Assembly (NCBI GenBank): GCA_017458085.1
Contig: JAFTGE010000098.1
Coordinates: forward strand, 1 to 40,119
Length of the DNA: 40,119 nt
Direction of reading: 5' to 3'
From: Oscillospiraceae bacterium
GTDB lineage: Bacteria; Bacillota; Clostridia; Oscillospirales; Oscillospiraceae
Each line of letters opens with the position of its first letter. Position 1 is the first letter of the stretch. Positions 30,386-38,706 of the stretch are shown here, in pieces. The notes beneath the pieces are model-generated. The model ran no database searches, was not told the DNA's origin, and saw only the letters and a list, made by a program, of their open reading frames with translations. A program made the translations under genes and the position numbers.

Positions 30386-31440
30386 GAAAAAGCTGGATCG
30401 ACAATCTGCGAGGCGGCGTTGTGCTGCTGGTGGTGTTCTACCATGTGATCTACATGTATAACAGTCTGGGGATTATCCGGAACATCACGGTGGAGGGGCT
30501 GCCCTGGATGGACACGCTGCTCTATCCGCTTTACCCCTGGTTTATGGTGACGCTGTTTGTGCTGGCGGGCATCAGCGCCCGGTATGCGCTGGGGCGGACA
30601 GACGACAGGAGCTACCTGAAAAGCCGGGTGCGGCGGCTGCTGATCCCCGGCGTCGCGCCGATCTTCCTGATCGGCTGGACCTCGGGCTATGTTACGAGCC
30701 GCTACGCCGATATGTTCGGCGGAAATGGCGCGGCCATTCCCGGCGTGGTTAAGTACCTGATCTACTCCTTCGCGGGCATCGGTGTGCTGTGGTTTGTGCA
30801 GCAGCTGTTTGTCTGCACGCTGGTGCTGCTGCTGATTCGTAAAATTGACCGCAACGGGAAGCTTGCGGCCCTGGGCGAAAAAACCGGGCTGCTTGCGCTG
30901 GTGCTGCTGTGCGTGCCGGCCTGGGGCAGCGCGCAGATCCTGAACCTGCCGGTCGTCGAGGTGCACCGCAACGGCATTTACATCTTCTACTTCCTGCTGG
31001 GCTACTATGTGTTCTCTGCCGAGCGGGTGCAGGCGCTTCTAAAGCAGCACGCGCTGTGGTTCATGGCGGCGGGCGCTGCCCTGTGCGTGGCATACACGGT
31101 CTATTACCACGGGCAGAATTTCACGCTGATGGCAAACCTCAAAAGCCCGCTGTGCAACGCCTTTGCCTGGTTCGGGACTCTTGGGGCGCTGTCCCTGGCG
31201 CTGCGCTACTGGGACCGTGAGAGCCGCTTTACGGTCTTTATGCGGCGCAATGGCTTTGCCATCTATGCCTTACATATGACGCTGATGGTGGGGCTGGCCT
31301 TTGGTGTGGATCAGCTGACGCACCTGCGGGGCTTCGCGCTCTACCCGGTGCTGGCGGCGCTGGAGGCGCTGTGCCTGCCGGCGCTTATCTGGCTGGTTCG
31401 CCGCATCCCCGTGCTCCGGCGGCTCATCCTCGGAGAATAG
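30382..31440 (+). CDS. Membrane acyltransferase (acyltransferase 3 family)
   Basis: A 352-residue polytopic protein with about 10 hydrophobic helices. The N-terminus shows WIDNLRGGVVLLVVFYHVIY, the acyltransferase-3 start with the conserved Arg and the His of the active site in the first helix. Family members O-acylate surface sugars, peptidoglycan or antibiotics at the membrane. It is translationally coupled to the XRE-AbrB regulator. The acceptor is unknown. Confidence 0.88.
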   Translation: MRKSWIDNLRGGVVLLVVFYHVIYMYNSLGIIRNITVEGLPWMDTLLYPLYPWFMVTLFVLAGISARYALGRTDDRSYLKSRVRRLLIPGVAPIFLIGWTSGYVTSRYADMFGGNGAAIPGVVKYLIYSFAGIGVLWFVQQLFVCTLVLLLIRKIDRNGKLAALGEKTGLLALVLLCVPAWGSAQILNLPVVEVHRNGIYIFYFLLGYYVFSAERVQALLKQHALWFMAAGAALCVAYTVYYHGQNFTLMANLKSPLCNAFAWFGTLGALSLALRYWDRESRFTVFMRRNGFAIYALHMTLMVGLAFGVDQLTHLRGFALYPVLAALEALCLPALIWLVRRIPVLRRLILGE

Positions 31441-31450
31441 TACAAGATAA

Positions 31451-31486
31451 CAACGCCTCCCGGTTCTGCTGAATCGGGAGGCGTTG
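31451..31486. terminator. Bidirectional terminator between acyltransferase and nadE
   Basis: A 12-bp perfect stem CAACGCCTCCCG (31451-31462)/CGGGAGGCGTTG (31475-31486) with a 12-base loop, between two convergent genes. T-richness is modest (GTGCGTTTT on plus). Confidence 0.75.
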
Positions 31487-31492
31487 TGCGTT

Positions 31493-32224
31493 TTACGGAT
31501 TTTCAAAGGTGCTGATGGGGCGGCGCTTATGGCCGCTGCGGTTGTGGTAGCGGTCGATGACGGCCTTGTCAGCCTCGCTCACGGTGCCGTAAAGCAGGTA
31601 GTCGTCGATGGCCTTGTAGGTCACGCCCATCTCCTGCTCGTCGGTCTGTCCGTCAAAAAGACCGGCGGAGGGAGCCTTGTCGATGATGGAGCGGGGCGCG
31701 TTTAAAAAGCTGAGGAATTCAAAGATCTCGGTGGCGGTCAGGTCGGAAATGGGATTAAAGTCGCTGGCCCCGTCGCCCCACTTGGTGAAGTAGCCCATGT
31801 GGATCTCGCTGCGGTTGCCGGTGCCGGCGACCAGGCGGTTCTCCGCCGCGGCTACGGCGTAGAGCGTGGTCATGCGCAGGCGCGGCGCAATGTTGGTCAG
31901 CGCCATATCGTTCAGCGCGGCCACGCCTTCCAGCGCTTTGAGCTCCGCCTCGCGCACAGCGGTGAGATCGACGGTGCGCGTTTCGATGCCGAACTGCTCG
32001 GCAAGGCTGCGGCCGTCGTCGGCGTCCTGCCCGTAGTTGCGTTTGGAGGCGCAGGGCATGATGATGCCGACGGTGTTGTCGCAGGCGGCCTTGCAGAGAA
32101 TGCCGACCAGGGCGCTGTCCTTGCCGCCGGAGTTGCCGAAGACGATGCCGTCGGCGTGGGCCTCCGCGAGCTTGGAGCGGATATAAGCCACGCGCCTGTC
32201 AAATTCTTCCTGATAATTTCTCAT
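31493..32224 (-). CDS. nadE: NH3-dependent NAD+ synthetase
   Basis: A 243-residue PP-loop enzyme that amidates nicotinate adenine dinucleotide to NAD+ with ATP. The PP-loop is GNSGGKDSALVG (about 29-40). AGTGNRSEIHMGYFTKWGDGASDFNPI is the diagnostic ammonia-type NadE stretch, and SAGLFDGQTDEQEMGV follows. There is no glutaminase domain, so it uses ammonia. ATG 32224 has GGAGGG upstream; a longer frame to 32335 would run into the upstream gene. It is the last gene of the leucine-rich-repeat protein operon, 16 bases after it. Confidence 0.94.
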   Translation of the reverse strand: MRNYQEEFDRRVAYIRSKLAEAHADGIVFGNSGGKDSALVGILCKAACDNTVGIIMPCASKRNYGQDADDGRSLAEQFGIETRTVDLTAVREAELKALEGVAALNDMALTNIAPRLRMTTLYAVAAAENRLVAGTGNRSEIHMGYFTKWGDGASDFNPISDLTATEIFEFLSFLNAPRSIIDKAPSAGLFDGQTDEQEMGVTYKAIDDYLLYGTVSEADKAVIDRYHNRSGHKRRPISTFENP

Positions 32225-32240
32225 CGTGTTCCCTCCCAAA

Positions 32241-33635
32241 TCAATACAGCGGATCGTTCCAGTACAGGGAATAGGCGCTGTTCTCGTAGTTGCCAAACTG
32301 CTCCCGCAGGAGAATATAGCGCTCATGGTATTCATCTACATAGGTGTTGATGTAGTCCGCCAGGGCCAGATAGCGCCAGTGGCCGCCGGAGGGGTCGACA
32401 TAGACAGTGGTGTTGATCTCACAGTTCGGGGCGCGGCGCTGCATCTCCTCGATCTGCTCAGTGGGAATAGCCTGAAACGCGCCAAGCCACAGCCGTTCCA
32501 GCTCCGTCAGGGAATACAGGGGCGTAATGTCCTTGAGCTGGATAGCCGGGAAGTCCGGCGCGTCCAGACCGATGCAGGCGACATTCAGGTGCCGGAGCTT
32601 ATCCAGGCCGGAGAGCGGGCTGAGGTCGGTGCAGAGCGTGTTGAACATTTCCAGATACTCCAGCTCCGTGCACTGGGCCAGGGGGCTTGCGTCGGAAAAG
32701 CCGCACATGGAGAGGACGACTACCTCCAGCTTCGGCATCTCGGCCACAAAGCCGATGTCCGTCAGCACATCGTTATGGCCGATATCGAGGTATTTGACAT
32801 CGTGGCAGTGGTACAGACCGTCCACATTGTAATCGGTCAGCATACCGCCGGAGGAGGGCTTGGAGGCCAGAATGCGTTCCACATCGGTGCGCACGCTGTA
32901 GTTGTCACCGAACCAGACGCGCCAGACCACCTTGACGTCGGGGCGGGAAAGCCGAATCTCCTCCATGCGTTCGTCGGAGACGCCGCTCTCGTCCATGTCC
33001 ACATAGGTCAGCTGGGGCATCAGCGCCATGACCTGCTGGACCAAGCGGCCCTCGTCGGCCACGGGGACATGGTAGAGGTTGATGGTGGTGTCGCTGAGGT
33101 CGCAGCTTTGGCCGTAGAGGTCGAAGCTGTATTGCAGCTGCGCCTGGGGCAGCGCGTTGTGCACCGCGGCCAGCTGCTCCCAGCTCACATCGGCGCGCTC
33201 GCTGCCGAGCGCGATCTGCTCCAGCTTTGGCAGCAGGGCAAGACTTGGTGCTGCCGCCTCCAGCTCGGAGCCGCTCTTTGAGGACAGATCCAGCTTCTTT
33301 GTGTGGTTATCCACTACGGTCCCGTCGGGCAGCGTCACCGTGTAGGTCACGTCGACGTCGGGATGCTCTGCGGCCCAGGCGATGATCTCCTCCACGTTTT
33401 CACTGCCGCTCAGATCGATGGAGCGAAGACCCTCCAGCTCATCGAGCAGCGCGGTCTCTCCGGCGGAGATCACCATGGCCACGTGGGAGACGTCCTTATC
33501 CAGGACCCCGGCGGAAAACGCCACTTCATCCGTTGCGGGTGTGGGGTCAGGTTCCGCGACCGACCGTCCGGAGCAAGCGGTCAGCAGAACCGGCAGCACC
33601 AGGCAGAGCGCGGCGATCGTTGTTCTTTTCATCAT
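32241..33635 (-). CDS. Leucine-rich-repeat lipoprotein, paralog 3
   Basis: About 464 residues. The N-terminus is a lipoprotein signal peptide (MKRTTIAALCLVLPVLL then lipobox LTAC), so it is exported and lipid-anchored. The mature part has three tandem modules of roughly 60-70 residues, each a Leu-rich strand, a helix, 'P-x-x-x-x-x-Y/W' and a hydrophobic strand. These are followed by internalin-like leucine-rich repeats (YLDIGHNDVLTDIGFVAEMP, then DLSPLSGLDKLRHLNV) and a conserved C-terminal motif (RYILLREQF, then YWNDPLY). Four consecutive ATG codons (33641-33632) follow GAGGAGGG; the third is chosen for spacing. It overlaps the upstream paralog. Function unknown; the name reflects architecture only. 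Confidence 0.82.
   Translation of the reverse strand: MMKRTTIAALCLVLPVLLTACSGRSVAEPDPTPATDEVAFSAGVLDKDVSHVAMVISAGETALLDELEGLRSIDLSGSENVEEIIAWAAEHPDVDVTYTVTLPDGTVVDNHTKKLDLSSKSGSELEAAAPSLALLPKLEQIALGSERADVSWEQLAAVHNALPQAQLQYSFDLYGQSCDLSDTTINLYHVPVADEGRLVQQVMALMPQLTYVDMDESGVSDERMEEIRLSRPDVKVVWRVWFGDNYSVRTDVERILASKPSSGGMLTDYNVDGLYHCHDVKYLDIGHNDVLTDIGFVAEMPKLEVVVLSMCGFSDASPLAQCTELEYLEMFNTLCTDLSPLSGLDKLRHLNVACIGLDAPDFPAIQLKDITPLYSLTELERLWLGAFQAIPTEQIEEMQRRAPNCEINTTVYVDPSGGHWRYLALADYINTYVDEYHERYILLREQFGNYENSAYSLYWNDPLY
33303..33353 (-). repeat. 51-bp segment identical between two paralogs (copy A)
   Basis: Identical to 34667-34717. It encodes the strand-loop-strand of the first module (VTYTVTLPDGTVVDNH). 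Identity at all third codon positions, while flanking sequence differs, suggests recent duplication or gene conversion. Confidence 0.85.
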
Positions 33636-33637
33636 CA

Positions 33638-34993
33638 TCATCCCTCCTCGGGCGCGGGGCAGAGCGGATCGTTCCACCAGAAAGAATAGGCCTTGTCCGT
33701 GTATTCGTTGAACTGCTGCCGCAGCAGCCAGTAGCGCGGCACCTGATTGGCATCCCGGTCATAGCGCCAGCCGTCGCTGGTGGGGTCTGCGAAAGAGATG
33801 GTGCTGACCTCGCAGTCCGGGGCGTGCCTGCGCATCTCCTCCACCTGCTCCATGGGGATGCGCGTCATGCTGCCGACCCAGAGCCGATCCAGTTCTGTCA
33901 GATGATACAGCGGGGAAAGATCCGTCAGGGACAGGCAGTTGACAATGTTCAGATGGCGCAGGTTTTTCGCGCCGGACAGCGGCGACAGGTCGTCACAGGC
34001 GGTCGACTGCATCTCCAGATACTCCAGCTCCGGGCAGTCGGCAATGGGGCTCAGATCGGTCCAGCCGCACATGGCGATGATGGCGGTCTGGAGCTTCGGC
34101 ATGTTGCGCAGAAAGCCGAGATCGGTCAGCTGCGCGTTGTGGCCGAGATCCAGGAAACGAACGTCCCGACAGTAGTACAGTCCGTCTATGTTGAAATCGT
34201 AGAGGATGCCGCCCTTGGTCGGCTTGGAGGCCAGGATCATTTCCACGTCGGTACGCACACTGTAGGCATCGCCGAACCAGACGCGCCAGACGACCTTGAT
34301 ATCGGGGAAGGCGTCGCGAAGCTCGGCCATGCGTTCGTTGCCGACGCCGCAGCTGTCCATGTCCACGTAGGTCAGATTGGGCATCATGGCCATGGCCTGT
34401 TCGATCTGGACAGCGTTATCCTCCACGGGAACGAGGTGGAGATTGATGGTGGTGTCGCTCAGATCGCAGGGCTGCCCGTAGAGCGTGAAGCTGTACCGCA
34501 GCTCAGCGTCGGGCAGGGCCTCGTGCAGCATCACGACATCGTCCCAGCTGAGATTGGCGCGCTCGCTGCCGAGGCGGATGCTTTTGAGCTTGGGCAGCAG
34601 GGAGGCCGCCGGCAGCGCCGCTTCGATCTCCGCGCCGCTCATGGCCGACAGATCAAGCTTTGTGGCGTGGTTATCCACTACGGTCCCGTCGGGCAGCGTC
34701 ACCGTGTAGGTCACGTCCACATCGGGGTGGGCCGCGGCCCAGGCGGCAATCTCCGCGGCATTTTCGCTGCCGTTGAGATCGGCGGCGCGCAGTGAGGTCA
34801 GCTCATCGAGCAGGGCCGTCTCCCCATCGGAGAGAACCAGACTCACGCTGGCGGCGTCCTGCGCCACCGGGCCGGAGGAAAACGGCACCTCCGCGGGCTT
34901 TGCGGGAGCCTGGGACTGCCGGGAACAGCCGGTAAGACCGAAACACAAGATGGCGGATAATACCGTGAGAGTAATTTTCGATGGTTTGTTCAT
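33638..34993 (-). CDS. Leucine-rich-repeat lipoprotein, paralog 2
   Basis: A 451-residue predicted lipoprotein: signal peptide 1-22, lipobox LTGC with Cys23. Module repeats at about residues 58-116, 133-186 and 203-253 share the pattern L-x-L/M-x-S-x-x-x, helix, P-D/x-A/V/I-x-x-x-Y/W, L/F-x-G. Leucine-rich repeats follow at about 278-375 (FLDLGHNAQLTDLGFLRNMP, DLSPLSGAKNLRHLNI, TDLSPLYHLTELDRLWV). The C-terminal signature at 420-445 is RYWLLRQQF ... AYSFWWNDPLC. ATG 34993 with AAAGGA upstream gives the signal peptide its normal N-terminus. It overlaps or abuts both neighbouring paralogs, so all are one transcript. No enzyme motif seen. Possibly a surface or extracytoplasmic binding protein. 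Confidence 0.82.
   Translation of the reverse strand: MNKPSKITLTVLSAILCFGLTGCSRQSQAPAKPAEVPFSSGPVAQDAASVSLVLSDGETALLDELTSLRAADLNGSENAAEIAAWAAAHPDVDVTYTVTLPDGTVVDNHATKLDLSAMSGAEIEAALPAASLLPKLKSIRLGSERANLSWDDVVMLHEALPDAELRYSFTLYGQPCDLSDTTINLHLVPVEDNAVQIEQAMAMMPNLTYVDMDSCGVGNERMAELRDAFPDIKVVWRVWFGDAYSVRTDVEMILASKPTKGGILYDFNIDGLYYCRDVRFLDLGHNAQLTDLGFLRNMPKLQTAIIAMCGWTDLSPIADCPELEYLEMQSTACDDLSPLSGAKNLRHLNIVNCLSLTDLSPLYHLTELDRLWVGSMTRIPMEQVEEMRRHAPDCEVSTISFADPTSDGWRYDRDANQVPRYWLLRQQFNEYTDKAYSFWWNDPLCPAPEEG
34667..34717 (-). repeat. 51-bp segment identical between two paralogs (copy B)
   Basis: Identical to 33303-33353; it lies at the equivalent position of the neighbouring paralog. Confidence 0.85.
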
Positions 34994-35058
34994 AACGATT
35001 CCTTTGATACAGTCAGACAAAAATGTTGACAGAGGCATGGCTCTGCCGTATGTATGCG

Positions 35059-36705
35059 TCACAGGCCGTAGACCTCCTTGCCGAACATGCCCCTGTACTG
35101 CGGCGGCGCTTCCAGATCGCAGAGGGGGTCCAGCCAGTAGAAGCTGTACTCCTGATAATTATAGCCCAGCTGGTTGCGCAAAAGCTCGTATCGGGGGACC
35201 CACCAGTATTTCGGCTCCTCGGGGTCATAGCGGGTAAAACGCCAGGCGTCTCCGTGCGGATCGTAGGTCGTGGTGTTGACCTTGCAGGCGGGCGCGGCCG
35301 CGCGCATGGCGTCAACCTGTTCGGAGGGCACAGGGGTTTCCACGCCGATCCAGAGCCGCTCCAGCTCGGGGATCGAGTAGAGCGGGGAGATATCCCGAAT
35401 CTTCGGGCAGGAGGCAATGTTGAGGTGCCGCAGCGCCGTATGCCCCTCGAGCGGGCTTAAATCGGCAACGTTGGTAGAGTTGAGCTCCAGATACTCAAGC
35501 TTGTCGCAGTTTTGAAGCGGGCTGATATCCGTGATGGCGGTCATAGCGATGATCAGCACCTCCAGCTGCGGCATGTTTGCCGCAAAGGAGAGATCGCTCA
35601 AATCCTCATTATGGCCCAGATCCAGGTATTTCATCTCTGTGCAGTACTGCAGTGGAGAGGCGTCGTAGATCATGCCACCGACAGAGGGCTTGGAGGCAAG
35701 GACGCGCTCGGCGTCCGTGCGCACACTGTAAAGCTCCCCAAACCAGATGCGCCAGACTACCTTGGTCTGGGGGCACAGGTCGCGCAGCTGCGCCATGCGC
35801 GCGTCGGAGACGCCGGTGCTGTCCATGTCCAGAAGCTTGCAGTTGTTCATGCAGGGCAGAATCTCGAACAGGGCGTCCCCGTCGTCGCCCACCGCAACGC
35901 CGCGGTAATCCAGCTCCTCCGTGTCCAGGTCCACCTCTCTGCCGTACAGGGTGAAGCGGTAAGAGAAGTGCGCGTTGGGACAGCTGCTTTTCAGCTGGGC
36001 AATATCCGCCCAGGTCAGCTGGTTCATGGGGTCGTCCTGACTGCCAAGCTCCACCTGGCCGAGCTGCTTCATGATGGGAAGAATAACCGCGGCGGCGGCA
36101 ATGTCCTCCCGGCTCAGCCCCTGCAGATCCACGCTGGTGGTGGCGGTGTCGTACATCTGCCCGCCGATGGAGAAGATAAAATCAAAATCGGCGTGGGGAC
36201 TGGCGGCAAAGAGCGTTTGCAGATGCGTCATGTCCACGCGTACGCCGTCGAGCGTGCCCAGCTGAATCTGCTCCACCGCGGGCAGGCAGGCCAGCTGCCG
36301 GGCTACCGTGTCAAGCTGCGCGTCCGTTACCCAGCTCAGATCCAGCGCGGAGACCGTGCTCTCCACCGTTTCCCCGTTGGGGAAGGTCACCGAGTAGAGC
36401 ACCTCCACCTCCGGATGGGCCGCGGCCCAGGCGGCAAGCTCGGCATAGCAATCGCTGCCGCGCAGGTCCGCGGCTTTCAGCGATGAAAACTGATCGAGCG
36501 CCGCCACCTCGTCTGCGGTAATGACCGCCCGGATGTTGGAGGTGTCGGCGGGAAACTCCCGGCCGCCGAGCGTCACCTGACTGCGGCCGAAGCCAAACGA
36601 GCCCGACGGGAGCATCGTCGTAACATAGATACCCAGACAAACGCAGATTCCCACAACGCACAGCACAATCAGCAGCGTTAAGCCCAGGGTGTTTTTCTTT
36701 CTCAA
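35059..36705 (-). CDS. Leucine-rich-repeat membrane protein, paralog 1
   Basis: A 548-residue protein if started at TTG 36705. One N-terminal membrane segment (about 7-32, LGLTLLIVLCVVGICVCLGI) replaces the lipobox of the other two paralogs, so it is a membrane-anchored protein facing outward. It has four module repeats (about residues 65-124, 135-195, 208-267, 280-336), one more than its paralogs, which explains its greater length. Leucine-rich repeats (YLDLGHNEDLSDLSFAANMP, DISPLQNCDKLEYLEL, DLSPLEGHTALRHLNI) and the C-terminal RYELLRNQL ... YSFYWLDPLC motif follow. The TTG has AGGGAG about ten bases upstream. An alternative ATG at 36780 (573 residues) lacks a ribosome binding site and coincides with the expected transcription start. 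First gene of the operon; function unknown. Confidence 0.78.
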   Translation of the reverse strand: MRKKNTLGLTLLIVLCVVGICVCLGIYVTTMLPSGSFGFGRSQVTLGGREFPADTSNIRAVITADEVAALDQFSSLKAADLRGSDCYAELAAWAAAHPEVEVLYSVTFPNGETVESTVSALDLSWVTDAQLDTVARQLACLPAVEQIQLGTLDGVRVDMTHLQTLFAASPHADFDFIFSIGGQMYDTATTSVDLQGLSREDIAAAAVILPIMKQLGQVELGSQDDPMNQLTWADIAQLKSSCPNAHFSYRFTLYGREVDLDTEELDYRGVAVGDDGDALFEILPCMNNCKLLDMDSTGVSDARMAQLRDLCPQTKVVWRIWFGELYSVRTDAERVLASKPSVGGMIYDASPLQYCTEMKYLDLGHNEDLSDLSFAANMPQLEVLIIAMTAITDISPLQNCDKLEYLELNSTNVADLSPLEGHTALRHLNIASCPKIRDISPLYSIPELERLWIGVETPVPSEQVDAMRAAAPACKVNTTTYDPHGDAWRFTRYDPEEPKYWWVPRYELLRNQLGYNYQEYSFYWLDPLCDLEAPPQYRGMFGKEVYGL

Positions 36706-36786
36706 GCCTGCTTCTCTCCCTGCCGCGCTTACGCCGCCCCGAAACGGACGGCGGGCGCGTCCTGTTTTTTCTATATGCATTTAATC

Positions 36787-36815
36787 AGTATAGCATTGTA
36801 GGAAAATAAATGCAA
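36787..36815 (-). promoter_or_regulatory. Promoter of the LRR protein-nadE operon
   Basis: Minus strand: -35 TTGCAT (36810-36815), 17-bp spacer, -10 TATACT (36787-36792). The expected transcription start, seven bases on, falls at the ATG at 36780, so that ATG could only be used leaderless. Confidence 0.65.
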
Positions 36816-36846
36816 GAAAAAGAGCCGTACAAGGGGGACGACGCAC

Positions 36847-36875
36847 TTGCCGTGGCGGGGGATTTGTGCTATCAT
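36847..36875 (+). promoter_or_regulatory. Promoter of the two-component system operon
   Basis: -35 TTGCCG (36847-36852), 17-bp spacer, -10 TATCAT (36870-36875). The leader to the response-regulator start is about 80 bases. Confidence 0.6.
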
Positions 36876-36964
36876 AACGCTTTGCAGGACGATGAGCGCC
36901 GGGTTTCGTTTCAGTTTAGATTCCCTTGTTATGTTTTGTTCAACTTTGCGGAGGAACGGATGCC

Positions 36965-37639
36965 ATGTTTCACATTCTCGTTGTCGATGACGATAGGAAT
37001 ACCCGGCGGCTTTTGCAGGCGGTCCTGGAATCGGACGGCTTTTCTGTTGTCACGGCCTGCGACGGGCAGGAAGCGCTTGCGGTCATGGATCGGGAGCATG
37101 TGGACCTGGTGGTGCTGGACGTGATGATGCCCAACATGGACGGCTATGAGTTCACCAGAACCCTGCGCCAGGCCAACGATGAGCTGCCCGTGCTGATGGT
37201 TACCGCCCGGCAGCTTCCGGAGGATAAGAAAAAGGGCTTTCTGGTCGGCACCGACGATTATATGACCAAGCCCATCGACGAGGAGGAAATGCTGCTGCGC
37301 ATACGGGCGCTGCTGCGCCGGGCGCGCATCGTCAGCGAGCGCCGCATCGTCGTGGGGGACGTGGTGCTCGACTACGACTCCATGACCGTCACCGGCCACG
37401 GCCAGACCCTGGAACTGCCGCAGAAGGAATTCCTGCTGCTGTATAAGCTGTTGAGCTACCCCGGCAAGATTTTCACCCGCATCCAGCTGATGGACGAGAT
37501 CTGGGGCAGCGAGACGGAAACCGGCTGGGAGACCGTCACGGTGCATATCGGCCGGCTGCGCAAGCGCTTTGAGGGCTGGGAGGAATTCGAGATCCTGTCC
37601 GTGCGCGGGCTGGGCTACAAGGCGGTGAGGAGGGTGTGA
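36965..37639 (+). CDS. OmpR/PhoB-type response regulator
   Basis: A 224-residue regulator. The receiver domain (1-118) has the acidic pocket VVDDD near residue 8, the phosphoacceptor Asp52 in VVLDVMMPNMDGYEF and the lysine in MTKP. The C-terminal winged helix (about 128-223) shows KEFLLLYKLLSYPGKIFTR and the closing VRGLGYK. GGAGG lies ten bases upstream of ATG 36965. An in-frame ATG at 36926 is upstream of this site and is less likely. It overlaps the kinase gene by 4 bases (GTGA). Confidence 0.95.
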   Translation: MFHILVVDDDRNTRRLLQAVLESDGFSVVTACDGQEALAVMDREHVDLVVLDVMMPNMDGYEFTRTLRQANDELPVLMVTARQLPEDKKKGFLVGTDDYMTKPIDEEEMLLRIRALLRRARIVSERRIVVGDVVLDYDSMTVTGHGQTLELPQKEFLLLYKLLSYPGKIFTRIQLMDEIWGSETETGWETVTVHIGRLRKRFEGWEEFEILSVRGLGYKAVRRV

Positions 37640-38703
37640 AAAACCGGGAGGAACAGCTCAATCGTCTGTCGCTGACCCTGCTGTTCGCGGGGCTGGTGTT
37701 CGTCGTGCTGTTTGTGACCATGCTGGTCATCACCGGCGTGATCATCCTGCTGGTGCGCCAGGATGTGCTGGAGCCGGGGCAGAGCCCGGCCAGGTTCAAC
37801 GGGTATATCGCCGTCATTGCCCTGATCAGCATCGTGGTGGGCACCGTGCTGGCCGCTACCGCCGGGCGAATTCCCCTGCGTACGGTCAACGCCATCATCA
37901 ACGCCATGAACCGCTTGGCCTCCGGCGACTATAAGACCCGGCTGAGTTTTTCGGGGCCGCTGGCCAAATACCCTGTGGCGCGGGAGCTGACCGACAGCTT
38001 CAATAAGATGGCCGCGGAGCTGGAGAGCACCGAAACGCTCCGCGCGGATTTTATCAACAACTTTTCCCACGAATTCAAGACGCCTATCGTGTCCATCGCG
38101 GGCTTTGCCAAGCTGTTAAAGCACGGAAAGCTCAGCGAGAGCGAGCGCCGGGAGTATCTGGATATTATCGAGAGCGAATCGCTGCGCCTGTCGGAAATGG
38201 CCACCAGCGTCCTCAACGCCACCAAGGTGGAAAATCAGGAGATTTTGACCAACGTGACGCGCTATAATCTCTCCGAGCAGCTGCGCGAGTGCGTGCTGAT
38301 CCTGGAGAGCCGCTGGGAGCCGAAGGGACTGGAGCTGCGGCTGGAGTTTGATGAATATGATATCTGTGCCAACGAGGAGCTTTTAAAGCAGGTGTGGCTG
38401 AACCTGCTGGACAACGCCTTTAAGTTCACGCCTGCCGGCGGCTGGGTCGAGCTTGGAATCGACGAGGAGCAGGAGCGCCTGCGCGTCAGTGTCGTCAATT
38501 CCGGCAGTTATATTCCGCCAGAGAAGCGGGAGGATATCTTTCGCAAGTTTTATCAGGCCGACGAGTCCCATGCCACCCAGGGCAACGGCATCGGCCTTGC
38601 CGTGGTGCGGCGGGCGGTCGGCCTCCACCGGGGCGAGGTTTTTGTGGACAGCGGCGATGACCGCACTGCCTTTATCGTAAGCCTTCCCAAGGAGCAGAGG
38701 TAA
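37636..38703 (+). CDS. Sensor histidine kinase (HAMP-HisKA-HATPase)
   Basis: A 355-residue membrane sensor: two transmembrane helices (about 12-40 and 56-78) with a very short extracytoplasmic loop, HAMP (about 80-135), phosphoacceptor His145 in NFSHEFKTP, and a HATPase domain with the N box LLDNAFKFTP and the G box GNGIGLAVV. The loop of about 15 residues suggests it senses within or near the membrane rather than a soluble ligand. It starts with GTG overlapping the regulator's TGA. GAGGAGG lies just upstream. Cognate partner of the regulator before it. Confidence 0.94.
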   Translation: MKNREEQLNRLSLTLLFAGLVFVVLFVTMLVITGVIILLVRQDVLEPGQSPARFNGYIAVIALISIVVGTVLAATAGRIPLRTVNAIINAMNRLASGDYKTRLSFSGPLAKYPVARELTDSFNKMAAELESTETLRADFINNFSHEFKTPIVSIAGFAKLLKHGKLSESERREYLDIIESESLRLSEMATSVLNATKVENQEILTNVTRYNLSEQLRECVLILESRWEPKGLELRLEFDEYDICANEELLKQVWLNLLDNAFKFTPAGGWVELGIDEEQERLRVSVVNSGSYIPPEKREDIFRKFYQADESHATQGNGIGLAVVRRAVGLHRGEVFVDSGDDRTAFIVSLPKEQR

Positions 38704-38706
38704 ACC

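Noticed and set aside
32226-34795. Long plus-strand frames opposite the LRR lipoprotein genes
   Set aside because: The minus-strand products have signal peptides, lipoboxes and repeats; the plus-strand frames have neither starts with ribosome binding sites nor recognisable domains.
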